Assembly: GCA_905234835.1 (NCBI GenBank)
Contig: CAJOIZ010000011.1
Span: 1 to 55,854, forward strand
Direction: 5' to 3'
DNA length: 55,854 nt
Source: Paludibacteraceae bacterium
GTDB lineage: Bacteria > Bacteroidota > Bacteroidia > Bacteroidales > Paludibacteraceae
Both the position numbers and the translations under genes were made by a program. Below the pieces are notes generated by a model. The model was given only the letters and a program-made list of their open reading frames with translations, had not been told where the DNA came from and did not search any database. Shown in pieces: positions 16,345-25,693 of the stretch. How positions within the stretch are numbered: position 1 is the stretch's first letter; every line of letters begins with the position of its first letter.

Positions 16345-18027
16345 TCAGAAGCCTGCCCAGAACTTGCGCCAGTAGGAGAGGTAGAGCTCGTCCCAGCGGA
16401 GAACGACAGCCCCCACAAAGTCGGCAGTGTAGTCGTTCAGCAGCGCCGCAGCCTCCTTCTCGTCCGTACGAACCATATCCTTGTAGGTCTTCTCCACAAA
16501 CGGCAGTTCGCGCAGACCCTTGTCAAGGAAGCGGTCACGGGCGGGTTCAAGCGTCTTGCGGCATATCCCCCAGCGCACGGCGGCGAGTTTGTTGGTCTGG
16601 CGCAGATGCCACAGCAGGCAGTCCTCTCTATATCTGTGCTGTCCGCATATCTTCAGCATCGCAGGCAGTTCGGTGCCGCCGGCAAAGATAGGGAAGCGCG
16701 GACTCTGTCCCGGGTTGTCAAGCGACATCCAGCATACGCCGCCTATGGCGTCGGGCAGCCATTCACGTGCCTGAATAACAGTTGAATACGCGCACTGCGG
16801 CACGGCGATGGTGCGCACCCAGTCAAAGCGCTCGTCACCTGTCATCGCATAGTACGCGCTTATCTCGTCGAAGCGCATCCACGGGTTGGCGAAGTTGGAA
16901 ACGATACTATCCTTGTCCTCCCATTTCTCCTTGCTGAATAGCTTGCGCCCTTTCTTCGGCACGCGCATTAGCTGCGTCAGGTCGCTCTCCGTTCCCTCGT
17001 AATACGAACCGAGCAGACGGCTGACATCTTTGACCGACAGTTTCTTGTCGGGCTTGACGCTCAGCGGCAGTTCCTCTATATCTTTGGTCAGACCGAGAGA
17101 CGGCGCAATCTGTTGCAGCACAAAGAGTTCGCGGATGGCGTAGTTCTTCATCTCGCCCTCGTAGTTCTCCCCGCTGTATGCGCGCCAGAAAGAGAACTCA
17201 CCGTTCCCGTCCCACAGACCGAGTCTGCGGGCTACGGCAAAGACGTTCTGCGAAGCCATTACGGTCTCGCTCTCAAGGGGTTTATAGGGTGTTTTCTTGC
17301 CTTTCTTGACCTTCTGCTGTGCCGGTTCGGTCAGGGGCTTGAGGCTGCCTATGCGGCTGATGTTCGCGCTCACACTCACTTCGCCGTCGGGTATGCGGCA
17401 CGCTGCCCATACGGCACCCAGTTGGTCGGGACCTTCCCCTTGTATCTCGAATATCCATGCCTCTTTCGGGTCAATGACGGTCAGGCACTCGCCGCCGTCA
17501 CCGTAGCCGTATTCGTATGCCAGTTCGCCCATATAGAGGATGGCTTCGCGGGCTGTGGCGCAACGCTGGAGAGCTAACCGCGCCAGTTCCTCAATCATCA
17601 GCAGCCCGTCCTTGTTGCGCAGCGTGTCTTTGCCGCCGTAGGTTGTCTCGCCCATTGCCAACTGCTTCTCATTGAGGCAAGGATAGGCAGTGTCCAGTAC
17701 GCGATAGGTCTTGCCGGCTTTCTGCAGCACCTTGCCTTTCTCCTTCACGCCGTCCATGCTGCCCGGGTACTCGGTATGCATCAGACCTGTATAGACAGGC
17801 ACTAATGTGTCGTTCTTGTACTCCACTGATGGCAGCCAGCGCATCCATGTGCGGTACCACGAGTCGCAGGTGTGCGAGGTGATGGCGGAGCCGTCCTCAC
17901 TGGCTCCCGGGGATACAAGAATACTGGTGCAGTTGTCGCCGAAAGCGGGCTGCGGAAGAAAGTCCTGCGCTGCGACAGCGAGACTGAAGCTTAAAGCAAT
18001 GGTCAGGGATAGGATTTGTGTCTTCAT
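16345..18027 (-). CDS. Secreted C69 family dipeptidase
   Basis: This is a 560-residue Ntn-hydrolase of the C69 (PepD/U34) family, which cleaves dipeptides. A signal peptide (ILSLTIALSFSLAVAAQ) is followed by the nucleophile region GDNCTSILVSPGASEDGS; Cys33 would become the N-terminal nucleophile after cleavage. ATG 18027 was chosen over the in-frame codon at 18063 because it sets the signal peptide start and lies below the promoter at 18061-18091. It is exported, so it probably supplies amino acids from peptides outside the cytoplasm. It stands alone, with a repeat array upstream. Confidence 0.93.
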   Translation of the reverse strand: MKTQILSLTIALSFSLAVAAQDFLPQPAFGDNCTSILVSPGASEDGSAITSHTCDSWYRTWMRWLPSVEYKNDTLVPVYTGLMHTEYPGSMDGVKEKGKVLQKAGKTYRVLDTAYPCLNEKQLAMGETTYGGKDTLRNKDGLLMIEELARLALQRCATAREAILYMGELAYEYGYGDGGECLTVIDPKEAWIFEIQGEGPDQLGAVWAACRIPDGEVSVSANISRIGSLKPLTEPAQQKVKKGKKTPYKPLESETVMASQNVFAVARRLGLWDGNGEFSFWRAYSGENYEGEMKNYAIRELFVLQQIAPSLGLTKDIEELPLSVKPDKKLSVKDVSRLLGSYYEGTESDLTQLMRVPKKGRKLFSKEKWEDKDSIVSNFANPWMRFDEISAYYAMTGDERFDWVRTIAVPQCAYSTVIQAREWLPDAIGGVCWMSLDNPGQSPRFPIFAGGTELPAMLKICGQHRYREDCLLWHLRQTNKLAAVRWGICRKTLEPARDRFLDKGLRELPFVEKTYKDMVRTDEKEAAALLNDYTADFVGAVVLRWDELYLSYWRKFWAGF

Positions 18028-18060
18028 GTTGTTATATAGTTTTATGTTTCTTACGACCTG

Positions 18061-18091
18061 CAAAAATAGTGTTTGTTCATGAATCCCACAA
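18061..18091 (-). promoter_or_regulatory. Promoter of the C69 dipeptidase gene
   Basis: On the - strand: TTG (18089-18091), 20 bp spacer, TATTTTTG (18061-18068). Confidence 0.7.
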
Positions 18092-18122
18092 GATATTAGA
18101 AATATTTGCCTTTTTCAACAGC

Positions 18123-18273
18123 GAAACTAACCAACAAGCAGTCACCAACACGAAGTAACAAACACGTAGTAATCAACACGAAGTGATTAACACGACAGTG
18201 AGAAAACAGCAAGTAACACCGTAGGATAACCGATAGATAACCGAAGGATAACCGAAGGATAGCCGTAGGATAG
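18123..18273. repeat. 14-bp array followed by 11-bp array, upstream of the dipeptidase gene
   Basis: On the + strand five 14-bp units run from 18133 to 18202 (AACACGAAGTAACA type), then four and a half 11-bp units from 18224 to 18273 (word GGATAACCGAA). In the direction of the downstream gene the order is 11-bp array, 14-bp array, promoter, gene, as at the engB and valS loci. Confidence 0.85.
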
Positions 18274-18309
18274 TGCTTATTTGACCGAAGTCCTACCGTA
18301 TGCTCACCG

Positions 18310-18350
18310 CACACAAAAACAACGAGGCGGAAACCGATAAGGAATCCGCC
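18310..18350 (-). terminator. Terminator of the giant DUF285 gene
   Basis: On the - strand GGCGGA (18350-18345) pairs with TCCGCC (18331-18326), with inner CC/GG pairs, followed by TCGTTGTTTTTG. Confidence 0.65.
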
Positions 18351-18416
18351 CCGATGGTTGATGGTATTGTCCTATATATGCCGCTTGCCCGGTAGGCGCA
18401 GGGTAGGAAGTGCGGG

Positions 18417-21400
18417 TTAGCGGACTTCTTTACCTTGTGCGTTGAACAACCTGCCGTCGTGCAGGATATACAGTATGCCGTCCTTGACGAACTTGATGTC
18501 TGTCGATTGGCTGTTCTCCACTGCTTCGATGCCTGTAGCAGTCTTTGCCGGTATAATAGTAATCGACCAGATATAGGCACCTGCACCTTCTTCCTCTTCG
18601 GAATGGGCTATACGTGCAGGAGCTGAATCAGGTGCGCCGCCAAGATAGATGACCACATAGGTATCCTGCGTCACGTTGTAGCTTACGGTCGCTTTGCCCC
18701 GCTGTGCCTGTTCGATAGTGGATGTGATATACGCCGTACCGTATTCCGCTATACGCACTTGGAGTGTATAACCCGGAACGGTTTGGCAGTCAATCTCTAT
18801 CTTACCTTCACCCTGTCCCAACTTGAAGATGATGGTACCGGGCAGGAACGGTTTGATTGTAGCCGTGCCGTTGTACACAGCGTTGAGCTTGGTGTCAATC
18901 TCATCGGCGGTGTTAGTGGAAGTCACTTCCATGCAACCTTCTTCCGCATTGTATTGGTCCTTCGCATCTAAAGTAACACCCAGCATCTTCGACCCGTTCG
19001 GATCGATTAGCGAGAAGTCGAAGGTAGTTGTCTCGTCTTCAGGCAGTGCCTCCAGCTCTTCGGGCTGCACGGGCGTGAAGACGGCGGTAATATCCGTATT
19101 TCCGGTTATGGTTATCAGCCTCGGGTTGTCGGTGTTTCCGTCGGACCATTGACTGAACTCGTAGCCTTCACCGGCAGTGGCTTCGAGGGTTATCACTTCG
19201 TTATGCGTGTACGTGCCGGCACCTGTCACCGTGCCTTTGCCTTCCATGTTTACAGTCAGCATATAAGTGAGTTTCTTGAAGACAGCGTTAAGAGTCTGGT
19301 CGTCTGTTACTGTTATCAGACGCGGGTTATCGGTATTGCCGTCGTCCCATTGGCTGAACTCCCAGCCTTCATCAGCCTTGGCGGTAAGTTTTACCAACTC
19401 GCCTAACTTGTATGTGCCGGCACCTGTTACCGAGCCTTCGCCTTCCGTTGTTACGGTCAGCGTAAAGTCAGGAAGAGGTATCTCCTCAAAGACGGCTGTG
19501 AGTGTCAGGTCTGCGGTCATGGTTATCTGACGGGGGTTGTCGGTATTCTCGTCCGACCATTTAACAAATTCCCAGCCATCACCAGCCTTGGCGGAGAGGG
19601 TTGCCTCCTCATCCTGCATATATCTGCCTGCACCTGTCACCGTGCCGCTACCTTCCGTTGTCAGGGTCAGCGTAAAGTCGGGTATATCACGTATATCTTT
19701 TACCAGTCGGACTGAATAACCGAAGTACCGAGTACCCATGTCCTCCGCGTCCACACTGTAGGCGGTGAAGTTCAATTCATAGGCCCGGTAGAATATATCG
19801 TTCGTGGGAGTGGAAGTCCAGTAGTGACCGACATTATCTGTATAAACATGTTTGTTGCCGTTGTAATACCGGTACCCTCCGGCAGGGAGGAAGATGGCAC
19901 CTGCTTTCTCCATCTTTTCCCACTGGGTGGTGCTATAAACATTGGTGGCGTAATACCAGTCATACCCGCCGGTTACCATACCCGGCGTGAACTTGCAGTC
20001 CGCTGGCAGTTCCCACAGATCCGGCAGAATAACTAAACCTCCTACGTCGTTCACTTTCGCCGCACCGTATTTGCTGCTTGCATCGGCGCGCTTGTTGAAG
20101 ATGTAATCCCACTCGGCTGTGGTCGGTGCGCGCCACGTATTCCGAGCATCACTGCCTATCTTGTTCTTACCCCATTCCGTATAGGACGCGTACTCGCTGC
20201 CGTTCGTATTAGCCGAAAGAGGGTCATTGCCTGTGCCCCAGCAGAACAGATCCAACCAGCCATTATAGGTAAGAGACCAAACATACTGGTTGCTCTGCCC
20301 CATATAGTTCCACTGATACGGGGCAAAGCGCCACTTGTTGTTGGTTGGGTTGTACTGCAGGTTACCAAGCGAGAACCGTATCTGGTCACCGTTTTCGCTG
20401 ACGGTGAATCGTCTTTCGAGATGGGGTGTCATGGTGAAGTAGCCAGGCTTTTTCCTGCCTCCGTCCGGACGCGCGTACTCGTTGTTGCAATGACTCTCGT
20501 CATATTCGGAGCCATGTCCTCCGACTAACGCGGGGCAGTTGTAGAACATGTCGTACGAAGTCACGCCGCTTACCTTCCAACTGTTCTCGTTCCAGATGGT
20601 GGTCAGCGAAGTGCAGTTGGCGAACATGTTGGTCATATTCGTGGCTTTACGGATGTCGAAACCGTCCACATTCAGTTCCTTCAGCGACGCGCATTCAAAG
20701 AACATTCTGCGGAAGTTCTTCACTTTGGAGGTGATGAGCGGTGTCACATCCACTTCCTTCAACGAGCGGCAGCCGAGGAACATATCGTGCACATCCGTCA
20801 CTTTCTCTGTTCTGAGATTCTCCAGTCCTTCGACAGACTCCATTGCCGCCAGACAGGTAGATGAGGTTCCCCCGTAGAACATGCAGGCAAGGCTCTTCTT
20901 GATGAGGTGCCTGTACGATTTGTGTATCACGGCTTTCTTTATCTTCTCAGCATATCCCTCAAAGCGTATGGCATCTCCTTTCGTGGGCGTGTACATCTCC
21001 ACAATCCCCTCACGCTCAAGGCACTTGTCGTCGTAGTAATAGGTCAGGGTGGCTGTCTCCTCATCGAAGACGGTGTATTGTTCTTTGATGGTGGTGAAAT
21101 ATCCGGGTGCGTTTACTTTGTCAGGACGTGCATAGGTTTTGTCGATATTGTCTTTGCCGTTGCATTTCGTACCATTTTCTCCCACCAGCGATGTGCAGCC
21201 TTCGAACATCTTTTCCGACTGCTCCAGTTTGCCGCTCTCGTCCCAGTGGAACTTGCATCGTATGGTGGCGAGTTTTGTGCAGCCGGAGAACATCCAATTC
21301 ATATCTGTCACATTGCCGGTGTTGAAGGAGGCAAGGTCAAGCGAATCAATCGACGCGCATCTGTTGAACATGCCCATCATATCCGTCACCTTCTCCGTAT

Positions 21401-24400
21401 TGAGATACTCCATGCCGTCAATCTCTGCCGCATTGGTCAGCGGGTAGCGGACATAGTTCGATTTCTCATCATATTCGCCACCGCCAAAGAACAGGTTATG
21501 CATGGATCTGAGTTCTGCGTTCTTCATCGATTCGTCAATCTCCACCACCAGTACTTTGTCGCAATAGTCTTTGAAACGTACTGTTGTGTTGTCCTTCGGG
21601 TCATACAATTCGGTCTGGTCTGTACGGAACAGACGCAGATTGTCGTAGTAATAGGTAAGCGTGCCGGTCTCGGCATCATAGGCGGTATAGACTTCGTTGT
21701 TGACCGTGAAATATCCCGGGGCGCTTTCGCCGTTGTCGATACATGCATAGGTCTTGCCGGTGTTGTTCGCTCCGTCGCATTTCGTTCCGTTTCCGCCGAC
21801 CAGAGAGGTGCAGCCTTCGAACATGCCTTCCGAATTTACAAGTATAGTGCTCTTTCCCCAATCGCTGTTGGCATAGACTGTTTTCAGGGATGTGCAGCCG
21901 GCGAACATCCTTATCATGTCCTTCACATTGGTCGTATTGAACGAGCCGAGGTCAAGGAATGCCAGTTTGCGACAGTCCTTGAACATATAAGACATATTTG
22001 TTGCACTGATGGTGTTGAATGAGCGGAGGTCTATGGATTCTAACGAAGAACAGCCATTGAACATGAGCGCCATCGCAGATACATTGCTTGTGTTGAACTT
22101 CTTGAGGTCGATTGCCTTGAGCGAGGAACAGCCTTGAAACAGACTAGTCATAGACTTCACATTGCCTGTATCGAATAAGCGCAGGTCAAGTTTCTCGAGC
22201 GATGAGCAGCCCTTGAACATGGAAATCATGTTCTCTACCTCGGAGGTGTCGAAGGAATTCAGATTGACGGATTTGAGTGAGGAGCATCCTTCAAACAGAC
22301 GGTACATGCTTGTCACGTCGTAAGTGTTGAAGTGTACGAGGTCGAGCGTTTCTAACGAGCTGCACCCTGCGAACATACCTTCCATAATGGTCAGATTGGC
22401 AGGACTGAACCAGTCAAGGTCAATGGACTTGAGTGAGGCGCAGCCGTTGAACATCTCATAGGTGTTTGTCACGGGGGCGTAGTTGATGTTCTCCATTCCT
22501 TCGATTGTTTCGAGTGCGGAGAGGTGCGTTTCTTCGCTGTCGCCGTCGAACATGTGCGAGAGCGTGGTCATCGTGGCGTTTTTGAACGAGGCATCAATGA
22601 CGGCCTTCTTCACCTTGTCTGCATAGCCGGAGAATCGCAATGTGTTCTGTCCCTTTTCGGGTGTGTAAACTTCGGTTTTTCCGTCGTGTGCTGCGCGCTG
22701 GTTGTCGTAGTAATAGGTGAGCGTACCGGTGGCCTCATCAAACACAGTGTAGGCTTCTGTTACGGCAGTGAAATAACCCGGTTTGCCGCCAACACCGTCG
22801 GGACGGGCGTATTCTATATCAGTTTTGTCTTCATCGTATTTTGTTCCGTTGCCACCCTTGAGTTTGTTACACAGAATGAACATTCTTCCGGATGATATAT
22901 GTATCGCACGTTTGCTCAAGTCTTCAGAGCACAGGATGGTGGTTAAATCACCGCAACCAAAAAAGGCCTCGTATAAATCGTCCACTTTGGCGAAACTGAA
23001 ACTGGTAAGATCAAGTGATTTCAAATCGAAACATCCGCCGAACATAGAACGCATAGATGTCACTTTGGAGGTGTTGAACGAACTCAGATCAATGGATTTC
23101 AGCGATTTGCAGCAATCGAACATTTCACCCATATGGGTCACATTGGCGGTATTGAACATACTGAGGTCAAGCGATTTCAGCGAAAAGCATTCTTTGAACA
23201 TTCCTACCATATACTTCACATTGGATGTGTTGAACGATTTGAAGTTCAGTGATTTCAGCGATTTGCAGCGATAGAACATTTCACTCATAGTTGTCACATT
23301 GGCGGTGTTGAACTTGCTCAGGTTAACAGTTTCCAATGCCATGCATTCAGCGAACATTCCACTCATATCCGTCACATTGGAGGTGTTGAACGAACTGAGG
23401 TCAAGCGATTTCAGAGAGGAGCAATGTTCGAACATGTTACTCATATCCGTCACATTTGAGGTAATGAACGCACTGAGGTCAAGCGATTTCAGCGATTTGC
23501 AGGAAGAGAACATATAACGCATATTCGTTACCTTGCGGGTGTCGAATGCTGTATTGATGGCAAGCGATTCCAGCGATGTGCAAGAAGAGAACATATTTGC
23601 CATATTCCTTACATTATCGGTAAGGAATTTATAAAGATTAAGCGATTTCAGAGATTCACAATGTGCAAACATACAGTTCATATCCTGCACGTTGGATGTA
23701 TTGAACGAACTGAAGTCAATCGCTTCCAGCGATTTGCAGCAATAGAACATAAACGACATATCCGTCACTTCGTCTGTGACGAGATTTTCCATGCCTTGTA
23801 TTTCTTTCAGATTCTTTAATGAGTTTTCATCCAAAGTGTAGGTATGTCCCCCATAAAACATCGTCTTTGTGGATTCCAGCCGGGCATTCTTCATAGAGGG
23901 GTCTATTATCGCAATAAGAATAGCATTGTGATAATCTTTGAAGTGTGGCTTTCCGGGGATATATTTCTCAGGTGTGCCGTCACGCATTCCGTATTGGTTA
24001 TCATAATAATAGGTGAGTGTTTTGTCAATGAATTCTGTATAAACAACCGGTTGCAGTGCCGGATGCGCGTGCGAGAAATAACCGGGTTTGCCGTCCATAC
24101 CGTCCAAACGGGCATATTCGATGCCCGTGTTTTGCTCCCAGTCGCAGACTGTGCCTTTGTCTCCTGACAAGAATCGGCAGCCCTCGAACATACCAGCCGC
24201 CTGCTCAGGGTCGGATATGCTCCATGCTTTTTCGCAATGAATGGCAGTCAAATGACGGCATTCAAGGAACATGGCGTTCATGTTCGTTACATTCGTGATA
24301 TCAAAAGAATTCAAATCAATGTAACTCAGATGACTGCTTTGGAACATTCCGTTCATATTCGTTACATTGGAGGTGTTGAAAGAGGTCAAATCAAGTTCTT

Positions 24401-25157
24401 TCATCCAAACACCATCGAACATGTGACTCATGTCCGTTACATTGGCGGTGTTGAAGGAACTCAAATCAAGGGATTTCAACTGAGCTCCCGCGAACATGCC
24501 TTTCATATTCGTCACATTGGCGGTGTTGAAGGAACTCAAATCAAGCGATTCCATTATATACCCGTAGAACATTTCCTGCATGTTCGTGACCTTTCCCGTA
24601 TTGAAACCACTTAAATATAGGGGTGATTTAAGCCCAAAGAACATCCTGCTCATGTCCGTCACATTCGAGGTGTTGAACTGACCGACTTCGACATATTGCA
24701 GTGACGTGCAGCGTTCAAACATCGAACTCATGTCCGTCACATTCGAGGTGTTGAACAGACTGACTTCAACATATTGCAGTGAAGAGCAGTGTTCGAACAT
24801 AGAGCCCATATCCGTCACGTCATCCGTCACGAGATTCTTCATACCCTGTATCTCCGTCATCTCATACAAATCGTAAAACATCCTTCTTGTGGATTTCAGA
24901 CGGACATCCTTCATCGAGACATCTATCTTCGCAACCAACACTTTGTCCCGATAGGCATCGAAAGGCATCTCTTTAGGTTTATTGACAGGGTCATAGACAT
25001 TGGTGGTCTCGCCTTTTGCCGTCCGCGCTGCGCGCTGGTCGTCATAGTAATAGGTGAGCGTACCTTTTGACTCATTGAACGAGGAATAGACCTCCTTTTG
25101 AGCGTATGCGCCGAGGCAGAGCCATGAGAGCGCAAAGAATAAGAATAGTTTTTTCAT
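18417..25157 (-). CDS. Giant secreted DUF285/BspA-like surface protein with FISUMP and InlB-type repeats
   Basis: This 2246-residue exported protein starts with signal peptide KKLFLFFALSWLCLGAYAQ. Residues about 20-1560 are five modules, each with a header (TLTYYYDNQRAA type), a run of 23-24-residue DUF285 repeats (core NTSNVTDMSxMFxxCxSL) and a cap (GGNGTKYD, then YARPDG, then PGYFT). About 1580-1820 is a FISUMP-like domain (WRFAPYQWNYMG; GHYWTSTP; YSVRLVKD). About 1825-2030 holds three ~70-residue InlB-B-like repeats (GSGTVTGAGRY; WEFVKWSDENTDNPR), then a beta-rich domain and a conserved tail (VKDGILYILHDGRLFNAQGK). ATG 25157 begins the signal peptide and suits the promoter. DUF285/BspA proteins are surface adhesins in several species; the ligand here is unknown. 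The near-identical DNA repeats could recombine. Confidence 0.88.
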   Translation of the reverse strand: MKKLFLFFALSWLCLGAYAQKEVYSSFNESKGTLTYYYDDQRAARTAKGETTNVYDPVNKPKEMPFDAYRDKVLVAKIDVSMKDVRLKSTRRMFYDLYEMTEIQGMKNLVTDDVTDMGSMFEHCSSLQYVEVSLFNTSNVTDMSSMFERCTSLQYVEVGQFNTSNVTDMSRMFFGLKSPLYLSGFNTGKVTNMQEMFYGYIMESLDLSSFNTANVTNMKGMFAGAQLKSLDLSSFNTANVTDMSHMFDGVWMKELDLTSFNTSNVTNMNGMFQSSHLSYIDLNSFDITNVTNMNAMFLECRHLTAIHCEKAWSISDPEQAAGMFEGCRFLSGDKGTVCDWEQNTGIEYARLDGMDGKPGYFSHAHPALQPVVYTEFIDKTLTYYYDNQYGMRDGTPEKYIPGKPHFKDYHNAILIAIIDPSMKNARLESTKTMFYGGHTYTLDENSLKNLKEIQGMENLVTDEVTDMSFMFYCCKSLEAIDFSSFNTSNVQDMNCMFAHCESLKSLNLYKFLTDNVRNMANMFSSCTSLESLAINTAFDTRKVTNMRYMFSSCKSLKSLDLSAFITSNVTDMSNMFEHCSSLKSLDLSSFNTSNVTDMSGMFAECMALETVNLSKFNTANVTTMSEMFYRCKSLKSLNFKSFNTSNVKYMVGMFKECFSLKSLDLSMFNTANVTHMGEMFDCCKSLKSIDLSSFNTSKVTSMRSMFGGCFDLKSLDLTSFSFAKVDDLYEAFFGCGDLTTILCSEDLSKRAIHISSGRMFILCNKLKGGNGTKYDEDKTDIEYARPDGVGGKPGYFTAVTEAYTVFDEATGTLTYYYDNQRAAHDGKTEVYTPEKGQNTLRFSGYADKVKKAVIDASFKNATMTTLSHMFDGDSEETHLSALETIEGMENINYAPVTNTYEMFNGCASLKSIDLDWFSPANLTIMEGMFAGCSSLETLDLVHFNTYDVTSMYRLFEGCSSLKSVNLNSFDTSEVENMISMFKGCSSLEKLDLRLFDTGNVKSMTSLFQGCSSLKAIDLKKFNTSNVSAMALMFNGCSSLESIDLRSFNTISATNMSYMFKDCRKLAFLDLGSFNTTNVKDMIRMFAGCTSLKTVYANSDWGKSTILVNSEGMFEGCTSLVGGNGTKCDGANNTGKTYACIDNGESAPGYFTVNNEVYTAYDAETGTLTYYYDNLRLFRTDQTELYDPKDNTTVRFKDYCDKVLVVEIDESMKNAELRSMHNLFFGGGEYDEKSNYVRYPLTNAAEIDGMEYLNTEKVTDMMGMFNRCASIDSLDLASFNTGNVTDMNWMFSGCTKLATIRCKFHWDESGKLEQSEKMFEGCTSLVGENGTKCNGKDNIDKTYARPDKVNAPGYFTTIKEQYTVFDEETATLTYYYDDKCLEREGIVEMYTPTKGDAIRFEGYAEKIKKAVIHKSYRHLIKKSLACMFYGGTSSTCLAAMESVEGLENLRTEKVTDVHDMFLGCRSLKEVDVTPLITSKVKNFRRMFFECASLKELNVDGFDIRKATNMTNMFANCTSLTTIWNENSWKVSGVTSYDMFYNCPALVGGHGSEYDESHCNNEYARPDGGRKKPGYFTMTPHLERRFTVSENGDQIRFSLGNLQYNPTNNKWRFAPYQWNYMGQSNQYVWSLTYNGWLDLFCWGTGNDPLSANTNGSEYASYTEWGKNKIGSDARNTWRAPTTAEWDYIFNKRADASSKYGAAKVNDVGGLVILPDLWELPADCKFTPGMVTGGYDWYYATNVYSTTQWEKMEKAGAIFLPAGGYRYYNGNKHVYTDNVGHYWTSTPTNDIFYRAYELNFTAYSVDAEDMGTRYFGYSVRLVKDIRDIPDFTLTLTTEGSGTVTGAGRYMQDEEATLSAKAGDGWEFVKWSDENTDNPRQITMTADLTLTAVFEEIPLPDFTLTVTTEGEGSVTGAGTYKLGELVKLTAKADEGWEFSQWDDGNTDNPRLITVTDDQTLNAVFKKLTYMLTVNMEGKGTVTGAGTYTHNEVITLEATAGEGYEFSQWSDGNTDNPRLITITGNTDITAVFTPVQPEELEALPEDETTTFDFSLIDPNGSKMLGVTLDAKDQYNAEEGCMEVTSTNTADEIDTKLNAVYNGTATIKPFLPGTIIFKLGQGEGKIEIDCQTVPGYTLQVRIAEYGTAYITSTIEQAQRGKATVSYNVTQDTYVVIYLGGAPDSAPARIAHSEEEEGAGAYIWSITIIPAKTATGIEAVENSQSTDIKFVKDGILYILHDGRLFNAQGKEVR

Positions 25158-25237
25158 GGTGTATGATTTTATTATTTCAAGTTTCAAATTGCAAATTTGG
25201 TGGTTTATGTTTTATGATTCTATCATTTTTCAGATGG

Positions 25238-25269
25238 CAAAGGTACGGAATCTTTTTCCTGTTGCCAAA
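25238..25269 (-). promoter_or_regulatory. Promoter of the giant DUF285 gene
   Basis: On the - strand: TTTG (25266-25269), 20 bp spacer, TACCTTTG (25238-25245). The leader would be about 75 nt. Confidence 0.82.
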
Positions 25270-25295
25270 AAATGATTACCATAAAATGGCAATGC

Positions 25296-25460
25296 AAGTT
25301 TATAGTTTATAGTTGATAGTTGAAAGAAGTTGGAGAGTGTAGAGTTGAGATGTTTATAGTTTATGAGTTTAGGTGTTTATGAGTTTATGGGTGGTTGAGG
25401 TGGTTTAGAAGGTTTATGGGTTTAGGATTTCAAGTTTCAAATTTATGATTTATGGTTTAG
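25296..25460. repeat. Degenerate 7-bp-period array upstream of the giant DUF285 gene
   Basis: AT-rich words such as GTTTATA, GTTGATA and TTTATGG recur at about 7-bp steps. The reverse complement resembles 55585-55720 closely, including shared runs such as CTCCAACTTCTTTCAACT. Both copies lie upstream of a gene in the same relative orientation. Confidence 0.65.
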
Positions 25461-25583
25461 ACGTTTAGTTGGGACGTTTTGAGGCAAGGACGAAAGCGGT
25501 TTTCCTATGCTTGGTGTTTTGTTGAGGCTCTCCGAGGGGCGGCGGTGCTGATAGTGTGATACGGAACGGCGGAGGTTAACCCG

Positions 25584-25655
25584 CCGAGCAGGATCAAAAG
25601 CATAACGGCGAAAGTACCGAGCTGAACAAAAGACAAGACGGCGAAAGCACCGAGC
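25584..25655. repeat. 33-bp imperfect tandem repeat, 2.2 copies
   Basis: CCGAGC recurs at 25584, 25617 and 25650, exactly 33 bp apart, and each full copy ends in ACGGCGAAAG plus YA. The repeat lies just past the 3' end of the ATPase gene. The period is three times 11. The rest of 25461-25693 shows nothing recognisable. Confidence 0.7.
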
Positions 25656-25693
25656 AGAGCCGTGGTTGCGATAATGTGAGCAACGGAGGAAGA

